A stretch of DNA of 64,000 nt from Aurantimonas coralicida DSM 14790 (GTDB lineage: Bacteria > Pseudomonadota > Alphaproteobacteria > Rhizobiales > Rhizobiaceae), in assembly GCF_000421645.1 (NCBI RefSeq), contig NZ_ATXK01000005.1:1-64000 (forward strand). Reading direction: 5' to 3'. How positions within the stretch are numbered: the first letter of the stretch is position 1; every line of letters begins with the position of its first letter. This document shows positions 8,261-15,493 of the stretch, one piece after another. The position numbers and the translations under genes are program-made. The notes beneath the pieces were generated by a model. The model was not told where the DNA came from. It saw only the letters and a program-made list of their open reading frames with translations, and ran no database searches.

Positions 8261-9145
8261 ATGCGCGACGCCGACATATCCGTCAGCCTCTATTCGAACA
8301 TCGCCTGCCGGCTCGGCGAGGGGCCGACCTACGATCCGGCGACGGACACTGCCTTCTGGTTCGACATCGAGGGCCGGATGCTGCTCGAAAAGCGCGGCGA
8401 TGCGGCCGAGGCGACGGCGCATCCGCTGCCGGTGATGGCCAGCGCGCTGGCGGTGATCGACGGCGACAGGCAGATGATCGCCGCCGAGGACGGGCTGTAT
8501 ATCCGGGAGACCGCCACCGGCCACCTGTCCCTGCACACACAGCTCGAAGCCGACAATCCGGTCACCCGCTCCAATGACGGCCGCGTCCATCCCTCCGGCG
8601 CGCTGTGGATCGGCACCATGGGCAAGCACGCCGAGCCGCAGGCCGGGGCGATCTACTGGTATCGCGCCGGCGAGCTGAAACGTCTCTATGCCGGGATCGG
8701 CATTCCGAACTCGATCTGCTTTTCGCCCGACGGCGCCATCGCCTATTTCGTCGACACGCAGGCAAACCGCCTGATGCGCGTCGCGGTCGATCCGGCCAGC
8801 GGCCTGCCGGTCGCCGACCCGGTGCTCTTCCACGATCATTCCGGCGGCGACGGCGGCCTCGACGGTTCGGTCTGCGACGCCGACGGCACGCTCTGGAATG
8901 CCCGCTGGGGCGGTGGCAGGCTCGACGCCTATTCGCCGGACGGCGCGCGCGTAAAAAGCATCACGCTCGGGGCGCGGCAGGTCACCTGCCCGTCCTTCGT
9001 CGGCCCGAATGCCGACCGGATGATCGTCACCTCGGCCTGGACGGGCCTCGACGAGGCCGGCCGGCGCGCCGATCTCGATGCCGGCAAGACCTTCCTCGTC
9101 GATCTGCCGGTGCGCGGCCGGCTCGAACCGAAGCTGGTGCTGTGA
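8261..9145 (+). CDS. SMP-30/gluconolactonase/LRE family sugar lactone hydrolase
   Basis: This 294-residue six-bladed beta-propeller has the SMP-30 metal-site and active-site elements in order: LGEGPTYD (Glu ligand) near residue 14, SNDGRVHPSGALWIGTM in the middle, NSICFSPDGAIAYFVDT, and DGSVCDADGTLWNARWGGG (catalytic or metal Asp). It probably opens sugar-acid lactones such as gluconolactone, galactonolactone or arabinolactone in the cytoplasm; no signal peptide is seen. The ATG at 8261 starts the conserved domain, while the upstream extension to 8072 overlaps phnN. A GST gene follows after 33 bases and may be co-transcribed. A second SMP-30 gene is at 40303. Confidence 0.9.
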   Translation: MRDADISVSLYSNIACRLGEGPTYDPATDTAFWFDIEGRMLLEKRGDAAEATAHPLPVMASALAVIDGDRQMIAAEDGLYIRETATGHLSLHTQLEADNPVTRSNDGRVHPSGALWIGTMGKHAEPQAGAIYWYRAGELKRLYAGIGIPNSICFSPDGAIAYFVDTQANRLMRVAVDPASGLPVADPVLFHDHSGGDGGLDGSVCDADGTLWNARWGGGRLDAYSPDGARVKSITLGARQVTCPSFVGPNADRMIVTSAWTGLDEAGRRADLDAGKTFLVDLPVRGRLEPKLVL

Positions 9146-9178
9146 TGGAAACCGCCTGTTCCGACCGCGAGCCGTGAC

Positions 9179-9790
9179 ATGCCGACGCTCCTGAAGAACA
9201 ACACCTCGCCCTTCGCCCGGATCGCCCATGCCGCGCTGATCGACGCGGCGGTGCCTGATCTGACTGTCCAGATCGCCGACCAGTGGAACGACGATCCGGC
9301 GCTGCTGGCCGTCAACAGCGCCGGCCGCGTGCCCTGCCTCGTCCTCGACGACGGCACGGCGATCGCCGAATGCCTGCTGATCGCACGCTACGCCGACGAC
9401 GTGGGAGAGGCGCCCTCGCCCGGAAACGACGCTCCGCGGGTCCTGTCGATCGCTGGCCTGGCACTGGGCGTCTGCGACGCCGCGGTGCAGACGCTGGTCG
9501 GTCGCAAGATCGTCAGCGGCGATTTTGCCGTCACGACCTTCGACGCCAGCCCGATTGGCCGCAAGCGCCGCCGCACGATGGTGGACGGGCTGGCCGAACT
9601 CGGCGCCCGGATCGACGCGGCGCCCGGCGAACGGCTCGATCTCGCGACCATCGCCGCGGTCACGGCGCTCGACTATGTGGCGCTGCGGTTTCCCGATGCC
9701 GACTGGATTCCCGACACGCCGCGGCTGGAAGCCTTGCGCGCGGCAACGGCCGAACGACCGGTGTTTCGCGACACGCGGCCATTTCTATGA
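9179..9790 (+). CDS. glutathione S-transferase family protein
   Basis: This 203-residue protein has a thioredoxin-like N-terminal domain (LLKNNTSPFARIAHAALID, with Ser-Pro-Phe at the usual active position). The cis-Pro strand is GRVPCLVLDDGTAIAECLLIARYAD, followed by an all-helical C-terminal domain ending FRDTRPFL. It resembles YibF/GstA-type bacterial GSTs. The substrate is unknown. It follows the SMP-30 gene closely, so co-transcription is likely but functional linkage is not evident. Confidence 0.87.
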   Translation: MPTLLKNNTSPFARIAHAALIDAAVPDLTVQIADQWNDDPALLAVNSAGRVPCLVLDDGTAIAECLLIARYADDVGEAPSPGNDAPRVLSIAGLALGVCDAAVQTLVGRKIVSGDFAVTTFDASPIGRKRRRTMVDGLAELGARIDAAPGERLDLATIAAVTALDYVALRFPDADWIPDTPRLEALRAATAERPVFRDTRPFL

Positions 9791-9889
9791 CGGACTTACT
9801 TCCGCTATAGCTCGTTCGCGGGCCGTGCGCGGCCCTCCCATTCCCCTTCGCCGGCATCGCCGGCCATCGCAGCCAGAACGAGGTCTTTC

Positions 9890-10963
9890 ATGTCATCCAA
9901 CGCGCTCAGGATCGCGGTCATCGCCGGCGACGGCATCGGCAAGGAAGTCGTGCCGGAAGGCCTTCGGGTCCTCGAAGCGGCTGCCGCGAAATTCGACCTG
10001 GCGCTGGAATTCGACGAATTCGACTTCGCCTCCTGCGACTATTTCGCCAAGCATGGCGAGATGATGCCGGGCGACTGGAAGGCGCAGATCGGCGGCCATG
10101 ACGCGATCTATTTCGGTGCCGTCGGCTGGCCCGAGACCGTGCCCGACCACATCTCGCTCTGGGGCTCGCTGCTGAAATTCCGCCGCGAGTTCGACCAGTA
10201 CGTCAATCTGCGCCCGGTCAAGCTGATGCCCGGCGTCAAGAGCCCGCTGGCCGGCCGCGAGCCGGGCGACATCGACTTCTTCGTGGTGCGCGAGAACACC
10301 GAGGGCGAGTACTCCTCGGTCGGCGGCCGGATGTTCGAGGGCACCGACCGCGAATTCGTGCTGCAGGAGACGGTGATGACGCGGACCGGCGTCGACCGCA
10401 TCCTGCGCTACGCCTTCGATCTCGCCCAGACCCGCGAGAAGAAGCACCTGACCTCGGCGACCAAGTCCAACGGCATCTCGATCAGCATGCCCTATTGGGA
10501 CGAGCGGGTGGAGGAGATGGCGAAATCCTATCCCGACATCGCCTGGGACAAGTACCATATCGACATCCTGACCGCCCATTTCGTGCTGAATCCGGACCGG
10601 TTCGATGTCGTCGTCGCCTCGAACCTGTTCGGTGACATTCTCTCCGATCTCGGCCCGGCCTGCACCGGCACCATCGGCATCGCGCCGTCGGGCAATATCA
10701 ATCCCGAGCGCGACTTCCCCTCGCTGTTCGAGCCGGTCCATGGCTCGGCGCCGGACATTGCCGGCAAGGGCGTCGCCAATCCGGTCGGCCAGATCTGGGC
10801 CGGCGCGATGATGCTCGACCATCTCGGCCATAAGGACGCCGGTGCGGCGATCGTTCGGGCGATCGAGACCGTGCTGGCCGAAGACAAGCTGCGCACCGGC
10901 GATCTCGGCGGCCCGCTCGGCACGGTCGATTGTGGCAAGGCCATCGCCGACGCGCTCGGCTGA
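9890..10963 (+). CDS. tartrate dehydrogenase / beta-decarboxylating dehydrogenase family
   Basis: This 357-residue member of the isocitrate/isopropylmalate dehydrogenase superfamily matches the tartrate dehydrogenase/decarboxylase (TtuC/DmlA) branch. It begins IAVIAGDGIGKEV (residues 8-20). It contains VRENTEGEYSSVGGR, the catalytic Lys/Asp region SATKSNGI, the metal site NLFGDILSDLGP, and the NAD-binding EPVHGSAPDIAGKG. Likely activity: Mn2+/Mg2+ and NAD-dependent oxidation, with or without decarboxylation, of D-malate, L-tartrate or related 2-hydroxy acids. The gene appears monocistronic and is followed by a strong hairpin at 10979-11002. A more distant paralogue is at 43529-44617. Confidence 0.9.
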   Translation: MSSNALRIAVIAGDGIGKEVVPEGLRVLEAAAAKFDLALEFDEFDFASCDYFAKHGEMMPGDWKAQIGGHDAIYFGAVGWPETVPDHISLWGSLLKFRREFDQYVNLRPVKLMPGVKSPLAGREPGDIDFFVVRENTEGEYSSVGGRMFEGTDREFVLQETVMTRTGVDRILRYAFDLAQTREKKHLTSATKSNGISISMPYWDERVEEMAKSYPDIAWDKYHIDILTAHFVLNPDRFDVVVASNLFGDILSDLGPACTGTIGIAPSGNINPERDFPSLFEPVHGSAPDIAGKGVANPVGQIWAGAMMLDHLGHKDAGAAIVRAIETVLAEDKLRTGDLGGPLGTVDCGKAIADALG

Positions 10964-10974
10964 GACCACGCATG

Positions 10975-11002
10975 AAAACGGCCGGCCCCGAAGGGCCGGC
11001 CG
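10975..11002 (-). terminator. Rho-independent terminator for the LTxxQ protein gene (possibly bidirectional)
   Basis: A 10-bp perfect stem (10979-10988 and 10993-11002) closes a tetraloop that reads UUCG on the minus strand. It is followed on that strand by UUUU (10975-10978). It lies 28 bases past the stop of the minus-strand LTxxQ gene. It could also end the plus-strand dehydrogenase transcript, though that strand lacks a U-tract. Confidence 0.8.
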
Positions 11003-11029
11003 CATGGCGTTCGTCAGGAGATGGCAGGA

Positions 11030-11971
11030 TCAGCCGCGGTCGGGGCGCTGCTCGCCGCCGCCGTGGTGACGCTCGTGACGGCGCTCGCCGCCATCGCGCT
11101 TGTCGCCGCCGTGATGCCGGCCATGCATCTCGCCATGGTCACGGCCACCGCCGCGCTCCATCCGGCCGTGATGACCGCCGCGCTCGCCGCCGCGACCACC
11201 GCGCATTTCCATGCGGGCATCGCGCATCATCGAGCGCACGATCTTGCGGGCCGTGGTGACCTGCTCCGGCGTCAGCGTCGTCTGCAGATCGGCCAGCGCG
11301 CTCTTCAGCGTCTCGGCCTTGTCGCCGCGCGCGATGGCGTGGTCGGCCATGCGGTCGAGCATCCGGAAGGCGCGGTCGCCCCGTGCAGCTGCGTCGTCAC
11401 CGGCCTCGGGCGCATCGGCCTCGGCCATGGTGTCCGCGTCGTCCGTCTCGTCCGCATCGATCGTGGTCTGATCGTCGGCGGCCTCGTCATCGGCGCCATC
11501 GGCCGGGCCGGCGTCGTCATTCGGCATCATCCGCATGCCGCCGCGGTCATTGCCCCGGCCCATGCGCGGCGGCTGCGAGGCGTCGGCGAAGTCAACCAGC
11601 GCCGCGGTGAAGGCGCGCCAGCTTTCCATCTGGTCGGGCCGCACGCCGATGCCGGTCTCGATCGCGGCGAGCGCGCCGGCCACCTTGGCCGGGGTGAACA
11701 TGCGGTGCATGGCGTGATGTCCGCCACGGCCCCCACGGCCGGCCCGATGATGCTTGCCGCCGCGCTCGCGCCGGTGCTCGGCGACCTGCTTGTTGTCGCC
11801 GCGCTGGCCGGCATTTTCGGAGGAGGTGGTGGTCGCAGCCGGTGCGGCCGGTGCCGGCGTCGCCTGGGCGAAGGCCGAGGTGGCGGCGGCGCTGGCGAGG
11901 AGCGCGGCGCCGGCGAGGCCGATGAGGCGGTGCGAACGGCGGGTGTTCGTCTGGCTGTGATTGGAGGTCAT
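11030..11971 (-). CDS. secreted LTxxQ-motif (Spy/CpxP-like) protein, His/Gly/Arg-rich
   Basis: This is a 313-residue protein starting at the ATG at 11971, which follows AAGGAAAT. A signal peptide (RRSHRLIGLAGAALLASAAATSAFAQA) ends near residue 36. The LTPEQ sequence at 233-237, within TTLTPEQVTTARKIVRSMMRD, is the LTxxQ hallmark of periplasmic Spy/CpxP chaperone and stress sensors. Unlike the roughly 160-residue E. coli proteins, it carries an acidic insert (about 152-195, rich in Asp/Glu/Ala). Two Gly/His/Arg-rich stretches (66-90 and 255-313) could bind metal. It diverges from a two-component system with candidate regulator sites between them, the same logic as cpxP-cpxRA. Role in envelope or metal stress is inferred. 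Confidence 0.8.
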   Translation of the reverse strand: MTSNHSQTNTRRSHRLIGLAGAALLASAAATSAFAQATPAPAAPAATTTSSENAGQRGDNKQVAEHRRERGGKHHRAGRGGRGGHHAMHRMFTPAKVAGALAAIETGIGVRPDQMESWRAFTAALVDFADASQPPRMGRGNDRGGMRMMPNDDAGPADGADDEAADDQTTIDADETDDADTMAEADAPEAGDDAAARGDRAFRMLDRMADHAIARGDKAETLKSALADLQTTLTPEQVTTARKIVRSMMRDARMEMRGGRGGERGGHHGRMERGGGRDHGEMHGRHHGGDKRDGGERRHERHHGGGEQRPDRG

Positions 11972-12019
11972 GGAGATTTCCTTCCCTTGGTGACTACCGA
12001 AACCGAAGCTAGTGCGCCG

Positions 12020-12118
12020 ATGTTGCGAGGATGCGGCAGAATGTTGCGAAGCGTGTCGCCGACACGGAAACTTGTTACGCAATGTTGCGGGACGCGGTTC
12101 CTGCAACGCGCCGTTACA
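12020..12118. promoter_or_regulatory. cluster of TGTTGCG direct repeats, candidate response-regulator sites
   Basis: In the divergent region TGTTGCG occurs at 12021-12027, 12042-12048 and 12083-12089. TGTTACG is at 12073-12079, and the reverse-strand match TGTAACG is at 12112-12118. Spacings of 21 and 10 bases put the repeats on one helix face, as expected for OmpR-family dimers. This is seen directly; binding by the adjacent regulator is inferred. Confidence 0.5.
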
Positions 12119-12186
12119 AGAATGGTCTCGCGTCCCGCGCGCAGCCCGGTCACAGAAGGGCGAGAGCCATCATTCGAGAGCCCCGC

Positions 12187-12936
12187 ATGAGCCAGCCCCA
12201 CATCCTCGTCGTCGACGACGACCCCGAGATCGGACGCCTGCTCGGGAAGTATCTGGAGAGCCAGGGCTTCCGTTGCACCATCGCGGCCAGCCGGCGGGCC
12301 TGCGAACAGAAGATCGCCGACGCCCGCATCGATCTCGTCGTGCTCGACGTGATGCTGCCCGACGGCTCGGGTCTCGACATCTGCCGCGACCTGAAGGACC
12401 GGCGGCCGGAGATCGCCATCATCCTGTTGACCGCGCTGAAGGAAGACGTCGACCGGATCATCGGGCTGGAGATCGGCGCCGACGACTATCTGGGCAAGCC
12501 GTTCAATCCCCGCGAACTGGCCGCGCGCATCCGCGCCGTGCTGCGGCGCGGCGGCGGCGGGGACGCCGCTCCGGGCGAGGCGGCACCGACGCGCTTCACC
12601 TTCGAAGGCTTCACCGTCGATCCCGAGCGGCGCCTCGCCACCGATCCGGACGGGGCCGAAGTGGTGCTGACCGGGGCCGAGTTCGATCTCCTGATGATCT
12701 TTCTGGAGCGACCGGGCCGTGTTCTGTCCCGCGACATCCTGATGGATCTCCTGCATGGGCGCACCGCCGACCCCTTCGACCGCTCGGTCGACGTGACGAT
12801 GAGCCGGCTGCGGCGCAAGTTCAACGATGGCGGCGTGTTCCGGCTGTTCAAGACGGTGCGCAATGGCGGCTACCAGTTCGCCGCCCGGGTGGAGCGGAGC
12901 GAAGCCGCCACGGGCACCGGGGATGGCCAGCCATGA
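12187..12936 (+). CDS. OmpR/PhoB-family response regulator
   Basis: This is a 249-residue response regulator. The receiver domain (about 4-118) has the acidic pocket VVDDDPE, phospho-acceptor Asp54 in VVLDVMLPDG, the Thr switch in ILLTALKED and Lys in DDYLGKPF. The C-terminal winged helix (about 135-235) has the typical LTGAEFDLLMIFLERPGRVLSRDILMDLLHG and the recognition region DRSVDVTMSRLRRKF. I chose the ATG at 12187 because it begins the receiver domain. It overlaps the histidine kinase start by four bases (ATGA). The divergent neighbour is a Spy/CpxP-like gene, so envelope stress is a plausible signal. OmpR-type systems for osmolarity or metals are alternatives. Confidence 0.93.
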   Translation: MSQPHILVVDDDPEIGRLLGKYLESQGFRCTIAASRRACEQKIADARIDLVVLDVMLPDGSGLDICRDLKDRRPEIAIILLTALKEDVDRIIGLEIGADDYLGKPFNPRELAARIRAVLRRGGGGDAAPGEAAPTRFTFEGFTVDPERRLATDPDGAEVVLTGAEFDLLMIFLERPGRVLSRDILMDLLHGRTADPFDRSVDVTMSRLRRKFNDGGVFRLFKTVRNGGYQFAARVERSEAATGTGDGQP

Positions 12937-14186
12937 GATCGCTGCGCTCGCGCCTGGCGCTGCTCCTGATCCTCGCCATTGTCGGGGTCGTGGCGGTCGC
13001 CTCACTGGTCTCCATCGTCGTCCTGGAACGGCCGGACCGCGACAGTTTTCGCGAGGTCTTCGCCGAAGAGGTACGTATCGTCGCCGCGCTGCTGGTCGAG
13101 GACCCGGCGGCCGCCGACAGGCTCGGCATCGAGGTCGGTCCGGAGCCGGTGCGCGAAGACGACATGCGGGTGCGTGACGCTCGCGGCATCGCCAGCGCCG
13201 TCGCGGCCAAGGGCTTGTCGATCCCGGTACGGGTCGTCGGCGACCCGGCCGCGCGCACCCGGCAACTGGCGCTGGAATTTGCGCCGGGCCGCTGGGCCTA
13301 TCTGCCCTATACCGGGTTTCCGCCCCGCAACTGGCCGATCTTCGTCTTCTACATGACGCTGGTCGTCGTCGGCGCCGCCGCGGTCTCGATCTTCGTCGCC
13401 ACCAAGATGACCCGCCCCTTGCGCATCCTCGACCAGGCGGTCTCCACCGTCGGCCGCGACGGCCTGCCCGCCCATATTCCCGAGGACGGGCCTGCCGAGG
13501 TGCGGGCCACCGCCGCCGCGCTCAACCGGCTGACCACGCGGGTGCGCGAGGCGGTAGAAAGCCGCATGCGCCTCGTCGCGGCCGCCGGCCACGATCTGCG
13601 CACCCCGATGACGCGGATGCGGCTGCGCGCCGAGTTCCTGCCCGACGAGGACCGGGAGGTCTGGCTCAAGGATCTGGCCGAGCTCGACCGCATCGCCGAC
13701 AGCGCCATCCGGCTGGTGCGCGAGGAGGTGGATGCAGGTTCGCTCGAAGAAGTGCGGCTCGACCGGCTGCTGACCGAGATCATCGCCGAGCTGCGCGAGA
13801 TCGGAAGGCCGGTGGAGCCGCCCCGCCTCGATGGGCCGCCCCTGTCGATCCGGGCCCGGCCGCTGGCGGTCAAGCGGGCGCTGCGCAACCTCGTCGACAA
13901 CGCCGCCGTGCATGGCGGCGGCGCCCGGGTTGCGCTGACCCGCGACGGGCAGGACGCCGTGGTCAGCCTCGCCGACGACGGGCCGGGCATTCCCGAAGAG
14001 CTGCTCGGACGCGCCTTCGAGCCGTTCTTCCGGGTCGATCTCGGCCGCCGCCAGTTCAAGCCCGGCGCCGGTCTCGGCATGGCCATCGCCAAGGAGATCA
14101 TCGACCAGACCGGCGGCTCGATCGTGGTCGCCAACCGCGCCGGCGGCGGGCTCGACCAGACCATCCGGCTGCCGCTGGCGGGCTGA
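12933..14186 (+). CDS. sensor histidine kinase, EnvZ/CpxA type
   Basis: This is a 417-residue membrane kinase. Membrane segment 1 spans about 9-31 and segment 2 about 136-157, enclosing a roughly 100-residue periplasmic sensor loop. A HAMP linker follows (TRPLRILDQAV onward). The H-box AAGHDLRTPMTRMRLRAEFL has the phospho-acceptor His at 220. The N-box is NLVDNAAVHGGG, then DDGPGIPEE and GAGLGMAIAKEI for ATP binding. The H-box wording resembles EnvZ. It starts inside the response regulator stop (ATGA), so the pair is co-translated. The signal is not predictable from the loop. Confidence 0.93.
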   Translation: MRSLRSRLALLLILAIVGVVAVASLVSIVVLERPDRDSFREVFAEEVRIVAALLVEDPAAADRLGIEVGPEPVREDDMRVRDARGIASAVAAKGLSIPVRVVGDPAARTRQLALEFAPGRWAYLPYTGFPPRNWPIFVFYMTLVVVGAAAVSIFVATKMTRPLRILDQAVSTVGRDGLPAHIPEDGPAEVRATAAALNRLTTRVREAVESRMRLVAAAGHDLRTPMTRMRLRAEFLPDEDREVWLKDLAELDRIADSAIRLVREEVDAGSLEEVRLDRLLTEIIAELREIGRPVEPPRLDGPPLSIRARPLAVKRALRNLVDNAAVHGGGARVALTRDGQDAVVSLADDGPGIPEELLGRAFEPFFRVDLGRRQFKPGAGLGMAIAKEIIDQTGGSIVVANRAGGGLDQTIRLPLAG

Positions 14187-14189
14187 CGC

Positions 14190-14747
14190 CTACGGCTTTG
14201 CGGGGCTCGCCTGGGTCCTGGAAGACGTCACGTCGGCAGGACCGGCCGCCTTGCCGCGCTGCGGCCTCGAGGCCAGCATCTCGTCCAGCGTGACCGGCCG
14301 GAAATCCCAGGCGTCGACGCCGACATCGAACTGGCGGGTCATCTTCTTCAGCCGCCCGTGGGAATGGCCATGCAGGTCGATGGCGCCCTTGCCCATGCCG
14401 TTCCAGGTCCGGAAGGCGTAGTGGCACAAGACGACGCGGCGGTCGTCGACGGTGAGTTCGCGATAGGCCTGGACGGTTTCCCAGCCGGGCGCGGCAATCG
14501 TGTCGGCATCGTCGTTGTTGCCGGTGACGAACTGCTTGCGGCCGTTGAGGCGGGACAGGAGCGCGGCCTTGGCGGCGGCATCGCCGCGCGCGAAATCGCC
14601 GAGATGCCAGACGATGTCGTCCGGTCCCACGACGGCATTCCAGCGATCGATCAGCGCGGCATCATGGTCGGCAAGATCGGCAAAGGGGCGCCGGTCGATC
14701 CGCAGGACGCGTGGATCGTTGAAATGCGTGTCGGCCGTGAAGAACAT
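14190..14747 (-). CDS. calcineurin-like metallophosphoesterase
   Basis: This 185-residue cytoplasmic protein has the metallophosphoesterase motifs FFTADTHFND (Asp-x-His near residue 5), DDIVWHLGDFARGD (Gly-Asp), VTGNNDD (Gly-Asn-Asn in place of the usual Gly-Asn-His), LCHYAFRTW and DLHGHSHGRL (Gly-His-x-His). It is a short member, similar to bacteriophage- and YfcE-like esterases often annotated as phosphoesterase or phosphohydrolase. It converges with the histidine kinase gene with only three bases between stops. Substrate unknown. Confidence 0.85.
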   Translation of the reverse strand: MFFTADTHFNDPRVLRIDRRPFADLADHDAALIDRWNAVVGPDDIVWHLGDFARGDAAAKAALLSRLNGRKQFVTGNNDDADTIAAPGWETVQAYRELTVDDRRVVLCHYAFRTWNGMGKGAIDLHGHSHGRLKKMTRQFDVGVDAWDFRPVTLDEMLASRPQRGKAAGPADVTSSRTQASPAKP

Positions 14748-14960
14748 CGATCGGTCTCGTTGCCGTGCCGGGCCTCAGGAAGGTCCGGCACGGTCGTGTC
14801 TGCCACCCGCGGCGGGCATCCGGGCGATCGCTTCGGCCAGGCCGGTGCAGCGATCGAGCCCGTCTGCGGGCAGGTCGATCAGAGGGCGTTTCGGCGCCTG
14901 CCGGAAACCGTCTCGCGACGGGCCCGACGGGGAGCGGACGAAACGGTCCTGCTGGCCGAA

Positions 14961-15173
14961 TTATGCGGGCTGAATGTTGACCGCCTTGGGGCCCTTGCCG
15001 CGCGGATCGGGTTCCGTGTCGAAGGAAACCTTCTGATTCTCCGTGAGGGAAGTCATGCCGGAGCGCTCGACGGACGAGATGTGCACGAACACATCGCTTC
15101 CGCCCGCATCCGGACTAATGAAGCCGAAGCCCTTGTCCATGTTGAAGAACTTCACCGTACCAGTCTGAGCCAT
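14961..15173 (-). CDS. cspA: cold-shock protein, CspA family
   Basis: This 70-residue single cold-shock domain contains both RNA-binding motifs, KGFGFI (residues 14-19) and VFVHIS (28-33), and starts MAQTGTVKFFN. It binds single-stranded RNA and DNA and acts as an RNA chaperone. A longer in-frame reading upstream to 15521 is not supported, because the domain begins at the ATG at 15173. It diverges from a DEAD-box RNA helicase, another cold-associated RNA remodelling factor. The 320-base divergent region could carry a long 5' leader for thermoregulation, but I could not identify a specific cold-box element. Confidence 0.95.
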   Translation of the reverse strand: MAQTGTVKFFNMDKGFGFISPDAGGSDVFVHISSVERSGMTSLTENQKVSFDTEPDPRGKGPKAVNIQPA

Positions 15174-15493
15174 TTTACTACCTGTTTTTCCAGTCGGCGC
15201 CGGACGTACCGCCCGCGCGCCGGCACAGAATGGTGGGCAATGACGCGCGATGCAAGCGGGGGCTGTCCCGGAATGACGATATTCCGCTGCGGCAGTGCAC
15301 AGTGCATGCACCATCGGGACGGCGATCGGTGCGCGAAAACTGCCGGCGCGGGCGGTCCGGACAGCACCGTCAGGCGCCGTTTCGGTTGAGCCGCGGCCCT
15401 GCCTGTGCAATAGGGGGCGCGGCTGGGCGGAAATGCCGCCACTCGCGCGCGTGCTCGTTGCCGCCGCCACTGCCGATACCCAAGGATTACCAG
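15174..15493. other. divergent intergenic region, cspA / RNA helicase
   Basis: No credible gene lies in these 320 bases. They should contain the promoters and 5' leaders of cspA (minus) and the helicase (plus). I recognised no clear sigma-70 boxes and no defined RNA element. Confidence 0.5.

Noticed and set aside
12012-14186. A single 724-residue frame spanning regulator and kinase
   Set aside because: Its first part is out of frame with the regulator and shadow-like. The kinase begins at 12933 with its own ATG and membrane segment.
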